Assembly: GCA_019635875.1 (NCBI GenBank)
Contig: JAHBYP010000001.1
Location: 620,001-684,000, forward strand
Source of the DNA: Alphaproteobacteria bacterium
GTDB taxonomy: Bacteria; Pseudomonadota; Alphaproteobacteria; Reyranellales; Reyranellaceae
Length of the DNA stretch: 64,000 nt
Direction: 5' to 3'
A program made the position numbers and the translations under genes. Below the pieces are notes generated by a model. It ran no database searches. It was not told the origin of the DNA and saw nothing but the letters and a program-made list of their open reading frames with translations. Of the stretch, positions 50,323-59,416 are shown piece by piece; within the stretch, counting starts at the first letter, position 1, and the number at the start of each line of letters is the position of its first letter.

Positions 50323-51166
50323 CTTCCAGCGCCTTCGCCACCGCGATCAGGTCCATCCACGCCTGCCGCTTGCCGCCCGGCGTGCGCAGCAGGTAGGCAG
50401 GATGGTAGAGCGGCATGGTGGGAATGCGCGTGCCGTCGGGCAGGGTGTAATCGAACCACTTGCCGCGCAGCCGCGTGATGCCCTGCTCGGTTTCGAGCAT
50501 GTTCTTGGCCGCCACGCCGCCGGCCAGCACCAGGATTCTCGGCCGCGCCAGCTCGACATGGCGTCGGGCGAAGGCGACGCAGATCGCGCTGTCGCCGGCG
50601 CTGGGCGTGCGGTTGCCCGGCGGCCGCCAGGGCAGGATGTTGGTGATGTAGAGGTCGCGTTCCCGGCTCATGCCGATGGCGGCGAACATGCGGTCCATCA
50701 ACTGGCCGCTGACGCCGACGAAGGGCTTGCCGAGCCGGTCCTCGTCCTCGCCCGGCGCCTCGCCGACGATCATGACCGGCGCACCGGGGACGCCGTCGGC
50801 GAACACCGTGTTCTTCGCCAGTCGCTTGAGCGTGCAGCCTTCGAAGGCGCGGATCGCCGCCTCCAGCTCGGCCAGCGTGCTGGCGCTGGCCGCCGCGGCG
50901 CGCGCGTCCTCGACCAGCCGCGGTGATTCAAGGGGTACCGGCGCACGCGATTGCGCCGCCGCGGGCCTGGCGGGCGCCACCGGCGCCTCGCCCATGCCGC
51001 GTGCCGCGGCCGGTGCCGGACGTGCCGGCGCTGCTGGTGGAGCCGGCGGGCGGGCCGACAGCGCGTAGCGATCCTGCGGCTCCTCCAAGCTGCTATCCTC
51101 GACGCCGGCATCGGCGTACCAGCGCAGCAGGGCGACGGGGTCGGTCAGGGGTGGCCACGCATTCAT
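50288..51166 (-). CDS. Uracil-DNA glycosylase, family 4-like
   Basis: 292 residues. Residues 1-100 are an Ala/Pro-rich extension; the enzyme follows with FEGCTLKRLAKNTVFADGVPGAPVMIVGEAPGEDEDRLGKPFVGVSGQLMDRM, holding the uracil-binding GEAPG and the first Fe-S cysteine. Later come TNILPWRPPGNRTP and the MPLYHPAYLLR motif. This is the family 4 type, [4Fe-4S]-containing, that removes uracil from DNA. The last residues are probably derived from a neighbouring palindrome. It diverges from the cold-shock gene. Confidence 0.85.
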   Translation of the reverse strand: MNAWPPLTDPVALLRWYADAGVEDSSLEEPQDRYALSARPPAPPAAPARPAPAAARGMGEAPVAPARPAAAQSRAPVPLESPRLVEDARAAAASASTLAELEAAIRAFEGCTLKRLAKNTVFADGVPGAPVMIVGEAPGEDEDRLGKPFVGVSGQLMDRMFAAIGMSRERDLYITNILPWRPPGNRTPSAGDSAICVAFARRHVELARPRILVLAGGVAAKNMLETEQGITRLRGKWFDYTLPDGTRIPTMPLYHPAYLLRTPGGKRQAWMDLIAVAKALEALGSACVPSAS

Positions 51167-51225
51167 CGGTCGCGCAGGATGGTCCGGACCTGCTCACGCG
51201 TCCATTGGCGATTTTTTCCAAGCCC

Positions 51226-51254
51226 TTGTCAGGCCGGATGTTCCTGCCTATATG
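51226..51254 (+). promoter_or_regulatory. Predicted promoter of the cold-shock gene
   Basis: TTGTCA, 17-base spacer, TATATG. Transcription would start near 51261, leaving a leader of about 150 bases before the csp ATG at 51413. Long leaders of cold-shock mRNAs act as temperature-dependent structures in E. coli cspA; that is an analogy here. Confidence 0.5.
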
Positions 51255-51412
51255 GGCGCCATCGACATTTGGCCGGACTATCGGGCCGTTTCGCCTGAAG
51301 CGTGATGCCAGGCGCACGATCAGACGCTCTCCAAACATCGACTAACCGGGCCGCACGAGCGCTTTGGCGCGCGTTCGGCTCAACTCAACGACCGCCTATC
51401 GAAAGGGTCCCC

Positions 51413-51622
51413 ATGATTACGGGCACCGTGAAGTTCTACAACGCCACCAAGGGCTTCGGCTTCATCCAGCCGGACAACGGCGGCAAGGACGTCTTCGTCC
51501 ACGCCACCGCGCTGGAGCGCGCCGGCATCCGCGGTCTGGCCGACGGCCAGAAGGTGTCGTTCGACACCGCCGAGGACCGCCGCAGCGGCAAGATCGCCGT
51601 CTCGACCATCGAGCTGGCGTAG
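51413..51622 (+). CDS. Cold-shock-domain protein
   Basis: 69 residues: GTVKFYNATKGFGFIQPDNGGKDVFVHATALERAG holds RNP1 (KGFGFI) and RNP2 (DVFVHA). A nucleic-acid chaperone that binds single-stranded RNA or DNA. The ATG at 51413 follows AAAGGG. The long leader, and a strong terminator just past the stop, make this a single-gene transcript. Confidence 0.96.
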   Translation: MITGTVKFYNATKGFGFIQPDNGGKDVFVHATALERAGIRGLADGQKVSFDTAEDRRSGKIAVSTIELA

Positions 51623-51640
51623 GCTCTGAAGGTCAGCGAA

Positions 51641-51665
51641 GCCGCCCCGCAAGGGGCGGCTTTTG
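51641..51665 (+). terminator. Rho-independent terminator after the cold-shock gene
   Basis: GCCGCCCC, the tetraloop GCAA, GGGGCGGC, then TTTT. An 8-base perfect stem with a GNRA loop, 19 bases past the stop codon. Confidence 0.9.
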
Positions 51666-51756
51666 CATGGAAGGTCTTACACCTACACGCTTCCGCAACA
51701 TGCCGGCGATACGCTATTCAGCGAACCGCCATCGACCACGGCTAGGATAGGGTTGA

Positions 51757-52158
51757 ATGTTCTCACCGAATGACAGGGGTTTCCAGGATCGGCTGAGTGC
51801 AGCCGCTGAGGCCAAGAAGGCCCTGCTGGAAAGGGCGAAGGCAAAGCTGAACGCCGACGACCCGGCCACGCTGGAGAGGCGGGCTGCCCGCGAGGCGATC
51901 GTCAAGGCGCGCAACGAGCGCCTCGCCGCCAAGGAGGCCCAGCGTCTCGCGGCCGAAGCCGCCCGCAAGGCCGAGGAAGAGCGCATCGCCGCCGAGAAGG
52001 CCGCGCGCGAGGCCGCCGAGAAGGCGGAACGCGAGGCGCGCGCCGCGGCACTGGAAGCCGAGCGTCAGGCGAAGCGCGAGGCCCAGCTGGCCGCGCGCAA
52101 GGGCCGCAAGGTCCGCGACCTGTCGTGGCTGACCGGCGGCGCAAGCCAGGACGCCTAG
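51757..52158 (+). CDS. Charged coiled-coil protein (DUF6481-like)
   Basis: 133 residues, almost entirely Ala/Glu/Lys/Arg: RLSAAAEAKKALLERAKAKLNADDPATLERRAAREAIVKARNERLAAKEAQRLAAE continues into a long helix, and the C-terminus ends KVRDLSWLTGGASQDA. The N-terminal MFSPNDRGFQDRLSAA and the length fit the family named DUF6481 in alphaproteobacteria. No function is known. It follows the csp terminator by about 90 bases and ends 18 bases before a family 1 palindrome. Confidence 0.65.
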   Translation: MFSPNDRGFQDRLSAAAEAKKALLERAKAKLNADDPATLERRAAREAIVKARNERLAAKEAQRLAAEAARKAEEERIAAEKAAREAAEKAEREARAAALEAERQAKREAQLAARKGRKVRDLSWLTGGASQDA

Positions 52159-52176
52159 CACACGTTCCGAAGGCGT

Positions 52177-52243
52177 CTGTCATCCCGAGCGCAGCGAGGG
52201 ATCTTTCGCCAGTTCAAGATCCCTCGCTGCGCTTGGGATGACA
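52177..52243. repeat. Dispersed palindrome, family 1 (copy 4)
   Basis: CTGTCATCCCGAGCGCAGCG and CGCTGCGCTTGGGATGACA. The best-matched copy of the family. It lies between the convergent coiled-coil and epimerase genes. Confidence 0.78.
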
Positions 52244-52263
52244 ACGGCGAGGGGCCGCAACTT

Positions 52264-52686
52264 TCAGTGCGCCGCCTTCGGCGTCTCCATCAGCTCGATG
52301 AGGACGCCACCCAGATCCTTAGGGTGCAGGAAGATTACCGGCGTGCCATGCGCGCCGATGCGCGGCTCGCCCGTGCCCAGCACGGTCATGCCCTTGGCGC
52401 GCATCTCGTCGCGCGCGGCGTAGATGTTGTCGACCTCAAAGCAAACATGATGCTGGCCGCCCTTGGGGTTCTTGGCAAGGAAGGCGGTGATCGGCGAGTT
52501 CTCGCCATAGGGCTCGATCAGCTCGATCTGCGCGTTGGGCAGGTTGACGAAGCAGACCCAGACGCCCTGCTCGGGCATCGCCCATTTTTCGGTCACTGAC
52601 GTGGCGCCGAACACCTCGCGATAGAGCTTCACCGATTGCTCGATCGACGGCGTGGCGACGCCGACGTGGTTGAGCTTGCCGATCAT
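52264..52686 (-). CDS. mce: Methylmalonyl-CoA epimerase
   Basis: 140 residues of the VOC fold: LNHVGVATPSIEQSVKLYREVFG, GVWVCFVNLPNAQIELIEPYGENSPITAF, GQHHVCFEVDNI and FLHPKDLGGVLIELMETP. The metal ligands of the family, His in NHVGV, His in QHHVCFEV and Glu in VLIELME, are visible. It interconverts the R and S forms of methylmalonyl-CoA in propionate metabolism. ATG at 52686 with GGGAG upstream. Confidence 0.92.
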   Translation of the reverse strand: MIGKLNHVGVATPSIEQSVKLYREVFGATSVTEKWAMPEQGVWVCFVNLPNAQIELIEPYGENSPITAFLAKNPKGGQHHVCFEVDNIYAARDEMRAKGMTVLGTGEPRIGAHGTPVIFLHPKDLGGVLIELMETPKAAH

Positions 52687-52761
52687 GGCCTCACTCCCAG
52701 GGGATGCTGCGTGCTGCCTCATGGCATGCCGGGGTACGATAGTCGATGACCCGGAGGTCGC

Positions 52762-53406
52762 ATGAGTGACGATCGCCTGACGCTCTACGGCAGCTTCACC
52801 TCGAGCTCGTCGTACAAGCCGATGCTGTTCCTGGCCCTGAGCGGCCTGCCGTTCTCGTTCCGCACGGTCAACCTGAAGAAGGGCGTGCAGAAGGAGGCCG
52901 CGCACCTGGCGATCAACCGCTACGGCCAGGTTCCAGTCCTGGCCCATCGCGGCCTGGTGATCGTGCAGTCCAACGTCGTGCTCGACTATCTCGCGCGCAC
53001 CACGGGCTTCTTCGAGGGCCGCACCGAGCAGGACCGCTGGCGCGCCCGCGAATGGCTGTCGTGGGAGAACGATGCCATCACCTACGTCGCCAGGGTGCGC
53101 CATTATAGCCGTTTCCGGCAGGTCGAACCGGCGGTCATGGACTATTTCCGGCCGCTGGCCGAGGGCGCGCTGGATTTCATCGACAAAGCGCTGGAAGGCC
53201 GCGACTGGCTGGTGGGTGATGCCTGCACCATCGCCGATATCGGCTGCTGGGGCCGCATGGTCTTCATGGCCGAGGGCGGGATGTCGATGGACGGGCGAGC
53301 CAACCTGCGGAAATGGGCGACAGGACTGCAGGCGATGGCGGGTTTCGCCCTGCCTTACGACCTGATTCCCAAGAAGGATCACGACTTCTTCGCGCGGACC
53401 GACTGA
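52762..53406 (+). CDS. Glutathione S-transferase-family protein
   Basis: 214 residues. Thioredoxin-like N-terminal half: LTLYGSFTSSSSYKPMLFLALSGLPFSFRTVNLKKG and the NRYGQVPVLAHRGLVIVQSNVVLDYLARTTGFF block with the cis-Pro (QVPVL) and the SN/glutamyl-binding site. The helical C-terminal half includes DWLVGDACTIADIGCW, a normal N-capping box. A serine-rich stretch replaces a single catalytic Ser/Tyr. The substrate is unknown. It diverges from the epimerase gene. Confidence 0.82.
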   Translation: MSDDRLTLYGSFTSSSSYKPMLFLALSGLPFSFRTVNLKKGVQKEAAHLAINRYGQVPVLAHRGLVIVQSNVVLDYLARTTGFFEGRTEQDRWRAREWLSWENDAITYVARVRHYSRFRQVEPAVMDYFRPLAEGALDFIDKALEGRDWLVGDACTIADIGCWGRMVFMAEGGMSMDGRANLRKWATGLQAMAGFALPYDLIPKKDHDFFARTD

Positions 53407-53516
53407 CTGCGGGATGGTAGCGCCGCCGACCCCGGTACGCTATCAGTCCGCGAAGACCTGACGGACGGAAGGGCCGCCCGGGCGCCGGCCATGAATGGGG
53501 CTGCAGGAGATCGCGA

Positions 53517-55172
53517 ATGTCGCGCGAGTCTATGGAGTATGACGTGGTGATCGTCGGCGGTGGCCCGGCCGGGCTGGCCGCGGCGATCCGCCTGAAGCAG
53601 CTCTCGGCCGAGCACGGGCACGAGGTCTCGGTCTGCCTGATCGAGAAGGGCTCGGAAGTCGGCGCGCATATCCTGTCCGGCGCGGTGATCGATCCTATCG
53701 CGCTCAACGAGCTGATCCCGGACTGGAAGGACAAGGACGCGCCCATTGAGACCGAGGTCAGCGATGATCGTTTCCTGTTCCTGACCCAGCCCAGCTCGAT
53801 CGCCTTCCCCAATTTCCTGATGCCGCGGCTGATGAGCAACCACGGCAACTACATCGTCAGCCTGGGCAATTTGTGCAAATGGCTGGCGGGACAGGCCGAG
53901 GCGCTGGGTGTCGAGATCTATCCCGGCTTCGCAGCCGCGGAGGTGCTCTATGACGCGGACGGCAGCGTCGTTGGCGTCGCCACCGGCGACATGGGCATCG
54001 GCAAGGACGGCCAGAAGAAGGACAGCTATACGCCGGGCATGGAGCTGCGCGCCAAATACACCTTCATCGCCGAAGGCGTGCGCGGTTCGTTGGCCAAGAT
54101 GCTGCTCGCCAGGTTCAACCTGCGTGACGGGGTGGAGCCGCAGAAATTCGGCATCGGTCTGAAGGAGGTCTGGGAGGTCCCCGCCGACAAGCACCGCAAG
54201 GGGCTTGTCGTGCACACCCAGGGCTGGCCGCTCACCGAGTCCAAGTCCGCCGGCGGCTCGTTCATGTACCACTACGGCGAGAACCTCGTCTCGATCGGCT
54301 TCGTGGTGCATCTCAACTACGAGAACCCCTACGTCTCGCCCTTCGACGAGTTCCAGCGCTTCAAGACCCATCCCGACGTGCGTCAGTACCTGGAAGGCGG
54401 CAAGCGCCTGGCCTATGGCGCGCGTGCAATCACCGAGGGCGGCATCCAGTCCATCCCCAAGCTCACCTTCCCGGGCGGCGCGCTGATCGGCTGCTCGGCC
54501 GGCTTCGTCAACGTGCCGCGCATCAAGGGCAGCCACAATGCGATGAAGAGCGGCATGCTGGCGGCCGAGTCGGCATTCGAGGCGCTGAAGGCCGGCCGCA
54601 CCGGCCATGACGAGCTCGCCGACTATCCAGTGAAGCTGCGCGAGTCCTGGCTGTGGAAAGACCTGGACAAGGTGCGCAACGTCAAGCCGGCGCTGAAATG
54701 GGGCATGACCCTGGGTACGCTCTATGGCGGCTTCGACATGTGGATGCACGACCTGGGCATGCGCCTGCCGTGGACGCTCAAGCATGGCAAGGCCGACCAC
54801 CAGACGCTCAAGCCTGCCAGCGAGTTCAAGCCGATTCAGTATCCCAGGCCCGACGGCGTGGTGAGCTTCGACAAGCTCTCCTCTGTGTTCCTGTCGAACA
54901 CCAATCACGAGGAAGACCAGCCGGTTCACCTCAAGCTGCGCGACCCGTCGATCCCGATCGGCGTGAACCTGCCGCGCTGGGCCGAGCCGGCGCAGCGTTA
55001 TTGCCCGGCCGGCGTTTACGAGGTCGTGCAGGGCGACAACAACCAGCCGCGCTTCCAGATCAACGCGCAGAACTGCGTGCACTGCAAGACCTGCGACATC
55101 AAGGACCCGTCACAAAACATCGACTGGGCGGTGCCGGAAGGCGGCGGCGGCCCCAATTATCCCGGGATGTGA
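53517..55172 (+). CDS. Electron transfer flavoprotein:ubiquinone oxidoreductase (ETF-QO)
   Basis: A membrane-bound flavoprotein that passes electrons from ETF (fatty-acid and amino-acid oxidation) to ubiquinone. 551 residues: FAD-binding [21 protein letters not shown] at the start, the FAD/quinone region with [16 protein letters not shown] wording, and the C-terminal [4Fe-4S] cluster with C496 in CPAGVYEV and C520-x2-C523-x2-C526 in [16 protein letters not shown]. It ends with the typical [10 protein letters not shown]. First gene of a set with the TPR protein and ispE. Confidence 0.95.
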   Translation: MSRESMEYDVVIVGGGPAGLAAAIRLKQLSAEHGHEVSVCLIEKGSEVGAHILSGAVIDPIALNELIPDWKDKDAPIETEVSDDRFLFLTQPSSIAFPNFLMPRLMSNHGNYIVSLGNLCKWLAGQAEALGVEIYPGFAAAEVLYDADGSVVGVATGDMGIGKDGQKKDSYTPGMELRAKYTFIAEGVRGSLAKMLLARFNLRDGVEPQKFGIGLKEVWEVPADKHRKGLVVHTQGWPLTESKSAGGSFMYHYGENLVSIGFVVHLNYENPYVSPFDEFQRFKTHPDVRQYLEGGKRLAYGARAITEGGIQSIPKLTFPGGALIGCSAGFVNVPRIKGSHNAMKSGMLAAESAFEALKAGRTGHDELADYPVKLRESWLWKDLDKVRNVKPALKWGMTLGTLYGGFDMWMHDLGMRLPWTLKHGKADHQTLKPASEFKPIQYPRPDGVVSFDKLSSVFLSNTNHEEDQPVHLKLRDPSIPIGVNLPRWAEPAQRYCPAGVYEVVQGDNNQPRFQINAQNCVHCKTCDIKDPSQNIDWAVPEGGGGPNYPGM

Positions 55173-55189
55173 CGGGAGAGAGGCTTGGC

Positions 55190-57046
55190 ATGACGGACAG
55201 GCTGGGACGCTTGACGGCTGCGGCGGTGGTTCTCGCGGTGGCCAGCGGCGCGGCAGTGTGGAGCTGGTTGGAGTGGCGGGGCCCGACGGCCCCGGCTAAT
55301 GCGCAATCCCAGGCCACGCCGTCGACCAAGGCCGGCGATCAGGAGGCGCGTCCGCGCGTGCGACGCGACCAGAGCGTCGAGGGACTGTTCCTCGCCGGCC
55401 GCGCTGCCGAGGCGCGGCGCGATCACGAGACCGCGCTGGCCATGGCCGAGGCGGCACTCTCGCGTGTGCCCGACGATCCCGAGATCTTCACCATGGCGTT
55501 CCGTCAGCGCATCCTCGGCGGCAGGCTGGCCGTGGCGGCCGAGCTGGCGCCGAAGATGCTGGCGCGCAAGTCCGATGACGGCTTCGCCAACCTCGTGCTG
55601 GCGCTGCCGCTGATCAAGCGCGGCGACTTCAAGGGTGCCGAGGCCTACTTCGAACAGCTCGGCGATCGCACCAGTTCCGGCATCCTGCGGCCGTTCTCGG
55701 AGGCCTGGCTGAAGGCCGGGCAACAGGACTTCGTCGCCGCGCGTGAGCGCCTGGCGACGGTGAAGCCGGGCGACGACGATCCCTTCATGCCGGCATGGCG
55801 CACGCATGCGGCACTGATCGACGAAGCCGCCGGCGACAAGCAGGCGGCCGAGGACGGCCTGCGCGCGGCCACCAGGGGCGAGGTGCCGGCGCTGCGCCCG
55901 GTGCTGACGCTCGCGGCCTTCCTGCGTCGCAACGGCAAGGCCGACGAGGCTCGCGAGATCCTCAGGAAGTTCGCTGACGCCAATCCCGAAGCCGTGCTGA
56001 TGGATGCGCTGATCGCCAGCACCGACACCCCGAAGGCGCCGACGCCGGCTGACATGATCGGCGAGACGCTGTTCGATCTCGGGGCGCTGCTCGCCGGCTC
56101 CGGCGGCGTGATCGGCGGTCAGCGCGTCGAAGGGGTCGAGGAACGCGTTCTGATGTTCATGCGGCTCGCCCTCGAGCTGAATCCGAACCTCGACACCGCG
56201 CGCCTGGTGGTCGCCGACGTCTATGAAAGCTTCGCAGCGCCGCGCAAGGCCATCGAAATGCTCAAGGCGGTGCCCAAGGCCTCGCCGCTCCACTGGCGCG
56301 CGCGGCTGCGCGCGTCGCTGGCGATGGTCGAGGCCGATCGGATCGATGAGGCCGTGAAGGCGCTGCAGGCGATGGTCGACGAGCGTACAGAACGCATCGA
56401 CGCGGCCTGGACTCTGGGCGACCTGCTGCGCAGCAAGGAGCGCTATGCCGATGCTGCCGTGGTGTTCGACGTGGCGATTTCGCGTGTCGCCACGCCGGGG
56501 CCGCGCCATGCCGCGCTGTGGTTCGGCCGCGGCATGTGCCGCGAGCGCACCAAGAACTGGCCCGGCGCCGAGGCCGACCTCAAGCGTGCGCTCGAGTTGA
56601 TGCCCGAGCAGCCCTACGTGCTGAACTATCTGGGCTATACCTGGATCGACCGCGGCGAGAATCTCGAGGAGGGCATGGCGCTCCTGCAGCGCGCGCTCAA
56701 GCAGCGGCCCGACGACGGCGCGATCACCGACTCGGTGGGCTGGGCCTACTACCGCATGGGCAAGTACGACCTTGCGGTCGAGTACCTGGAACGTGCCATC
56801 CAGCTCAAGGCCGACGACGCCACCATCGTTGACCATCTCGGCGACGCCTACTGGCATGTCGGCCGCCGTCGCGAAGCGCGTTTCCAGTGGGAACGGGCGC
56901 TGGCCGGCAAGCCCGAACCCGACCGCATCGACATCATCAGGCGCAAGCTGAACGAAGGACTGACCGCCGAGCTCGACCAGCCGATCGTCGGCCCCGGCGC
57001 CAACGAGCCGGCAAAGACCCCCGACCCGCCGGCCGAGAAGAAGTGA
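55190..57046 (+). CDS. TPR-repeat membrane-anchored protein
   Basis: 618 residues. The N-terminus holds one membrane helix (LTAAAVVLAVASGAAVWSWLEW), so the rest is anchored outside the cytoplasm. It consists of about ten TPR-like helix pairs; the most regular are at the end: YVLNYLGYTWIDRGENLEEGMALLQRALKQRPDDGAITDSVGWAYYRMGKYDLAVEYLERAIQLKADDATIVDHLGDAYW. Such proteins serve as scaffolds. It lies between ETF-QO (18 bases upstream) and ispE (4-base overlap), an order kept in many alphaproteobacteria. Confidence 0.8.
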   Translation: MTDRLGRLTAAAVVLAVASGAAVWSWLEWRGPTAPANAQSQATPSTKAGDQEARPRVRRDQSVEGLFLAGRAAEARRDHETALAMAEAALSRVPDDPEIFTMAFRQRILGGRLAVAAELAPKMLARKSDDGFANLVLALPLIKRGDFKGAEAYFEQLGDRTSSGILRPFSEAWLKAGQQDFVAARERLATVKPGDDDPFMPAWRTHAALIDEAAGDKQAAEDGLRAATRGEVPALRPVLTLAAFLRRNGKADEAREILRKFADANPEAVLMDALIASTDTPKAPTPADMIGETLFDLGALLAGSGGVIGGQRVEGVEERVLMFMRLALELNPNLDTARLVVADVYESFAAPRKAIEMLKAVPKASPLHWRARLRASLAMVEADRIDEAVKALQAMVDERTERIDAAWTLGDLLRSKERYADAAVVFDVAISRVATPGPRHAALWFGRGMCRERTKNWPGAEADLKRALELMPEQPYVLNYLGYTWIDRGENLEEGMALLQRALKQRPDDGAITDSVGWAYYRMGKYDLAVEYLERAIQLKADDATIVDHLGDAYWHVGRRREARFQWERALAGKPEPDRIDIIRRKLNEGLTAELDQPIVGPGANEPAKTPDPPAEKK

Positions 57047-57909
57047 TCGTCCGCGACGCGCGCGCCAAGCTGAATCTCTATCTGCGGGTGACCGGCCGCC
57101 GGACGGATGGCTACCACCTGCTCGATTCCCTGATCGCCTTCTGCGATCTCGCCGACACGATCTCGGTCGCATCGGCGGGCGAGCTCACGCTGAGGATCGA
57201 CGGACCGGTGTCTGCCGCGCTGGCCGGCGAGCCGGCCGAGGCCAACCTGGTGCTGCGCGCGGCGCGCGCGCTGGCCGGTCGCGCCGGCATCGCGCCCAAG
57301 GCCGCGATCCATCTCACCAAACGCATCCCGGTGGCCGCCGGCCTGGGCGGCGGCTCGGCCGACGCCGCCGCGACCTTGCTGGCGCTCGTGGAACTGTGGC
57401 GCGTGGAGATGCCGCAGGAGGAACTCTTCGATCTCGCCGCGCCGCTCGGTGCCGACGTGCCGATGTGCCTCGCCGGCCGATCGGCCCAGGTTTCCGGCGT
57501 CGGCGATCGCGTCGGCCCGGCCGTGGCGTTGCCCGCCTCCGGCGTGCTGCTGGTCAATCCCGGCGAGCCGCTCGCGACGCCGTCCGTCTTCGCGGCCTAT
57601 GCGCGCGCCGGCGCATCGTCGAGCGCGCCGTCGCCGCTGTCCGGGCCACCGCCGGATGTCGCGGCCCTCGGCGCCGCGCTCGCGCAGCGGGGAAACGATC
57701 TCGCCGTGGCGGCGCGCGGCCTCATGCCGTCCATCGCGGACGTCCAGCGCGCATTGGCGGCGACATCCGGCTGTCGCATCGCGCAGATGAGCGGCAGCGG
57801 CGCGACGGTGTTCGCGCTCTACGACGACCTTGCCGCCGCGCGCGTCGCCGCGGCGCGCATCGGGCGCGATCATCCGACGTGGTGGAGCCACGCCGGCATC
57901 CTGGCCTGA
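57043..57909 (+). CDS. ispE: 4-diphosphocytidyl-2-C-methyl-D-erythritol kinase
   Basis: A GHMP kinase of the MEP pathway to isoprenoids. 288 residues: RDARAKLNLYLRVTGRRTDGYHLLDSL, the phosphate-binding PVAAGLGGGSADAAATL (about residues 93-109), ALGADVPMCLAGR and the end MSGSGATVFALYD. The start is GTG at 57043, overlapping the stop of the TPR gene (GTGA). Complete. Its stop abuts, end to end, the stop of the gene on the other strand. Confidence 0.93.
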   Translation: MIVRDARAKLNLYLRVTGRRTDGYHLLDSLIAFCDLADTISVASAGELTLRIDGPVSAALAGEPAEANLVLRAARALAGRAGIAPKAAIHLTKRIPVAAGLGGGSADAAATLLALVELWRVEMPQEELFDLAAPLGADVPMCLAGRSAQVSGVGDRVGPAVALPASGVLLVNPGEPLATPSVFAAYARAGASSSAPSPLSGPPPDVAALGAALAQRGNDLAVAARGLMPSIADVQRALAATSGCRIAQMSGSGATVFALYDDLAAARVAAARIGRDHPTWWSHAGILA

Positions 57910-59349
57910 TCACTTCGCGCCGGTGCTCTTCACCATGTCGCGCAGCAGGTCGAAGAGGTCCTGCGAGACCTCGCCGTTGACCGGCAGGCCGGCGGTCTTC
58001 TGGAACTCCTTGATCGCTGCCGTCGTGCCCGGGCCGATGATGCCGTCGGGCGGCCCGTTGTAGAACTTCAGCGCGAACAGCATCTTCTGGATCTCGATCA
58101 GCTGCTCCTTGGCGTCGATCGGCTTGACGGTCTTGCCGGCCGGCAGGTCGGGCGCGGCGCTGCCCGGCGGCGTCGCCGGCCCGCTCGACGGCGGCGAGCC
58201 GCGCGCGGCCAGGCGCATGGTGTCGACGATGGTCCTGTACTCGGATTCGCCAATCGCCTGCGCGCGCCGCAGATCTGTCGCCGGCAGGCGCTTCGACAGG
58301 TCGGCCTGCTTGGCCGCCGCCGAGACATAGGTCTCGCTCTTCTCGCCCTCGGCGAACTTCGCGAACTGCGCCGCCATGGCGTACCAGACGATCGCCGCCA
58401 CGTTGTCGCGTCGCGTGCCCTGGCCGAGCTCGTGCATGATCGCGAGCGCCAGCATCGAGTTGGGCACGCCGGCCCGCGCCGCCGCGCGCATCATCTCGAA
58501 GGCGCCGACCGGATCGGCCCGCGTGCCGTTGCCGTCGCGCATCAGCAGCGCCAGGTTGTGCTGGGCCATCGGCACCCCGGCGGCCACGGCCTTGCGATAC
58601 CACTCGACCGCCTTCTTCGTGTCCTTCGGCACCTCGAAGCCGCGCTCGTGCATCACGCCGGCGTTGAACATGGCGCGTGGCGAGCCCTTCTCGGCGGCGC
58701 GCAGCATCCATTTCGCGCCCTCGGCCGCGTCCGGCGCCACGCCGGCGCCCTGGATGTAGCGCCTGCCCAGCTCCTCCATCGCATCGACGTCGCCCGCATC
58801 GGCCAGCCGACGCAGTGCGTCGTTCTGGCTCTCGACGACTGGCGGAGTGGCCGCTGGCTTGGGTGCGTCGGCCGTGACGGGTGGCGCGTCCGGCGGCTTC
58901 GGGGCCGCCGTATCGGCAGGCTTCGGCGGCTCGGCGCTGTCGGGCGGTTTGGCGGCTGCCGCGGCATCGGCCGGCGTGGCGGGCGGCGGGTCGTCGGCAG
59001 GCTTGGGCGCGACGGCGGCTTCGTCGGGCTTGGGCGTGGGCGGTGCCTCGACGGGCTTCGCCGCAGCGTCGGCTTTGGGCGCAGGATCAGGCTTTGCCGG
59101 CGCCGCCGCGGCCAGCTTGGGCGCGTCGGCCGCCTTGGCCCTGTCGCGCTCCTGCCACCACCACCAGCCACCGCCGATCGCCAGGCAGGCGATCAGGACG
59201 CCCACGGCGATGCCCGACACGCTTTGTCGGCGCGCCGAATCGGAGAGCGCATCGCGCTTGCCCGTGGCGAGGGCAGGCGCCACCTCCGCCTTGGCGTCGG
59301 CGTCGGGCTTCTCCGTCGTCGGCGTCGCGTTGGTGCTGTCCTCGGTCAT
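57910..59349 (-). CDS. Sel1-repeat protein with C-terminal peptidoglycan-binding domain
   Basis: 479 residues. A short cytoplasmic start, one membrane helix (VSGIAVGVLIACLAIGGGWWWW, about residues 43-64), and a Pro/Ala/Lys-rich linker of some 110 residues, then four Sel1 repeats (AMEELGRRYIQGAGVAPDAAEGAKWMLRAAEKGSPRAMFNAGVMHERGFEVPKD and following), and a C-terminal PG-binding fold (IQKMLFALKFYNGPPDGIIGPGTTAAIKEFQ). The design is an envelope protein anchored in the inner membrane that reaches the cell wall; family members help in cell division or in sensing. The exact role is unknown. Confidence 0.82.
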   Translation of the reverse strand: MTEDSTNATPTTEKPDADAKAEVAPALATGKRDALSDSARRQSVSGIAVGVLIACLAIGGGWWWWQERDRAKAADAPKLAAAAPAKPDPAPKADAAAKPVEAPPTPKPDEAAVAPKPADDPPPATPADAAAAAKPPDSAEPPKPADTAAPKPPDAPPVTADAPKPAATPPVVESQNDALRRLADAGDVDAMEELGRRYIQGAGVAPDAAEGAKWMLRAAEKGSPRAMFNAGVMHERGFEVPKDTKKAVEWYRKAVAAGVPMAQHNLALLMRDGNGTRADPVGAFEMMRAAARAGVPNSMLALAIMHELGQGTRRDNVAAIVWYAMAAQFAKFAEGEKSETYVSAAAKQADLSKRLPATDLRRAQAIGESEYRTIVDTMRLAARGSPPSSGPATPPGSAAPDLPAGKTVKPIDAKEQLIEIQKMLFALKFYNGPPDGIIGPGTTAAIKEFQKTAGLPVNGEVSQDLFDLLRDMVKSTGAK

Positions 59350-59416
59350 CGTTTCAGGCTTGATCGGGAACCGGCGTCGGGCAAGCCTAGCACAGCTCGC
59401 CGCAATGACACGCAAC

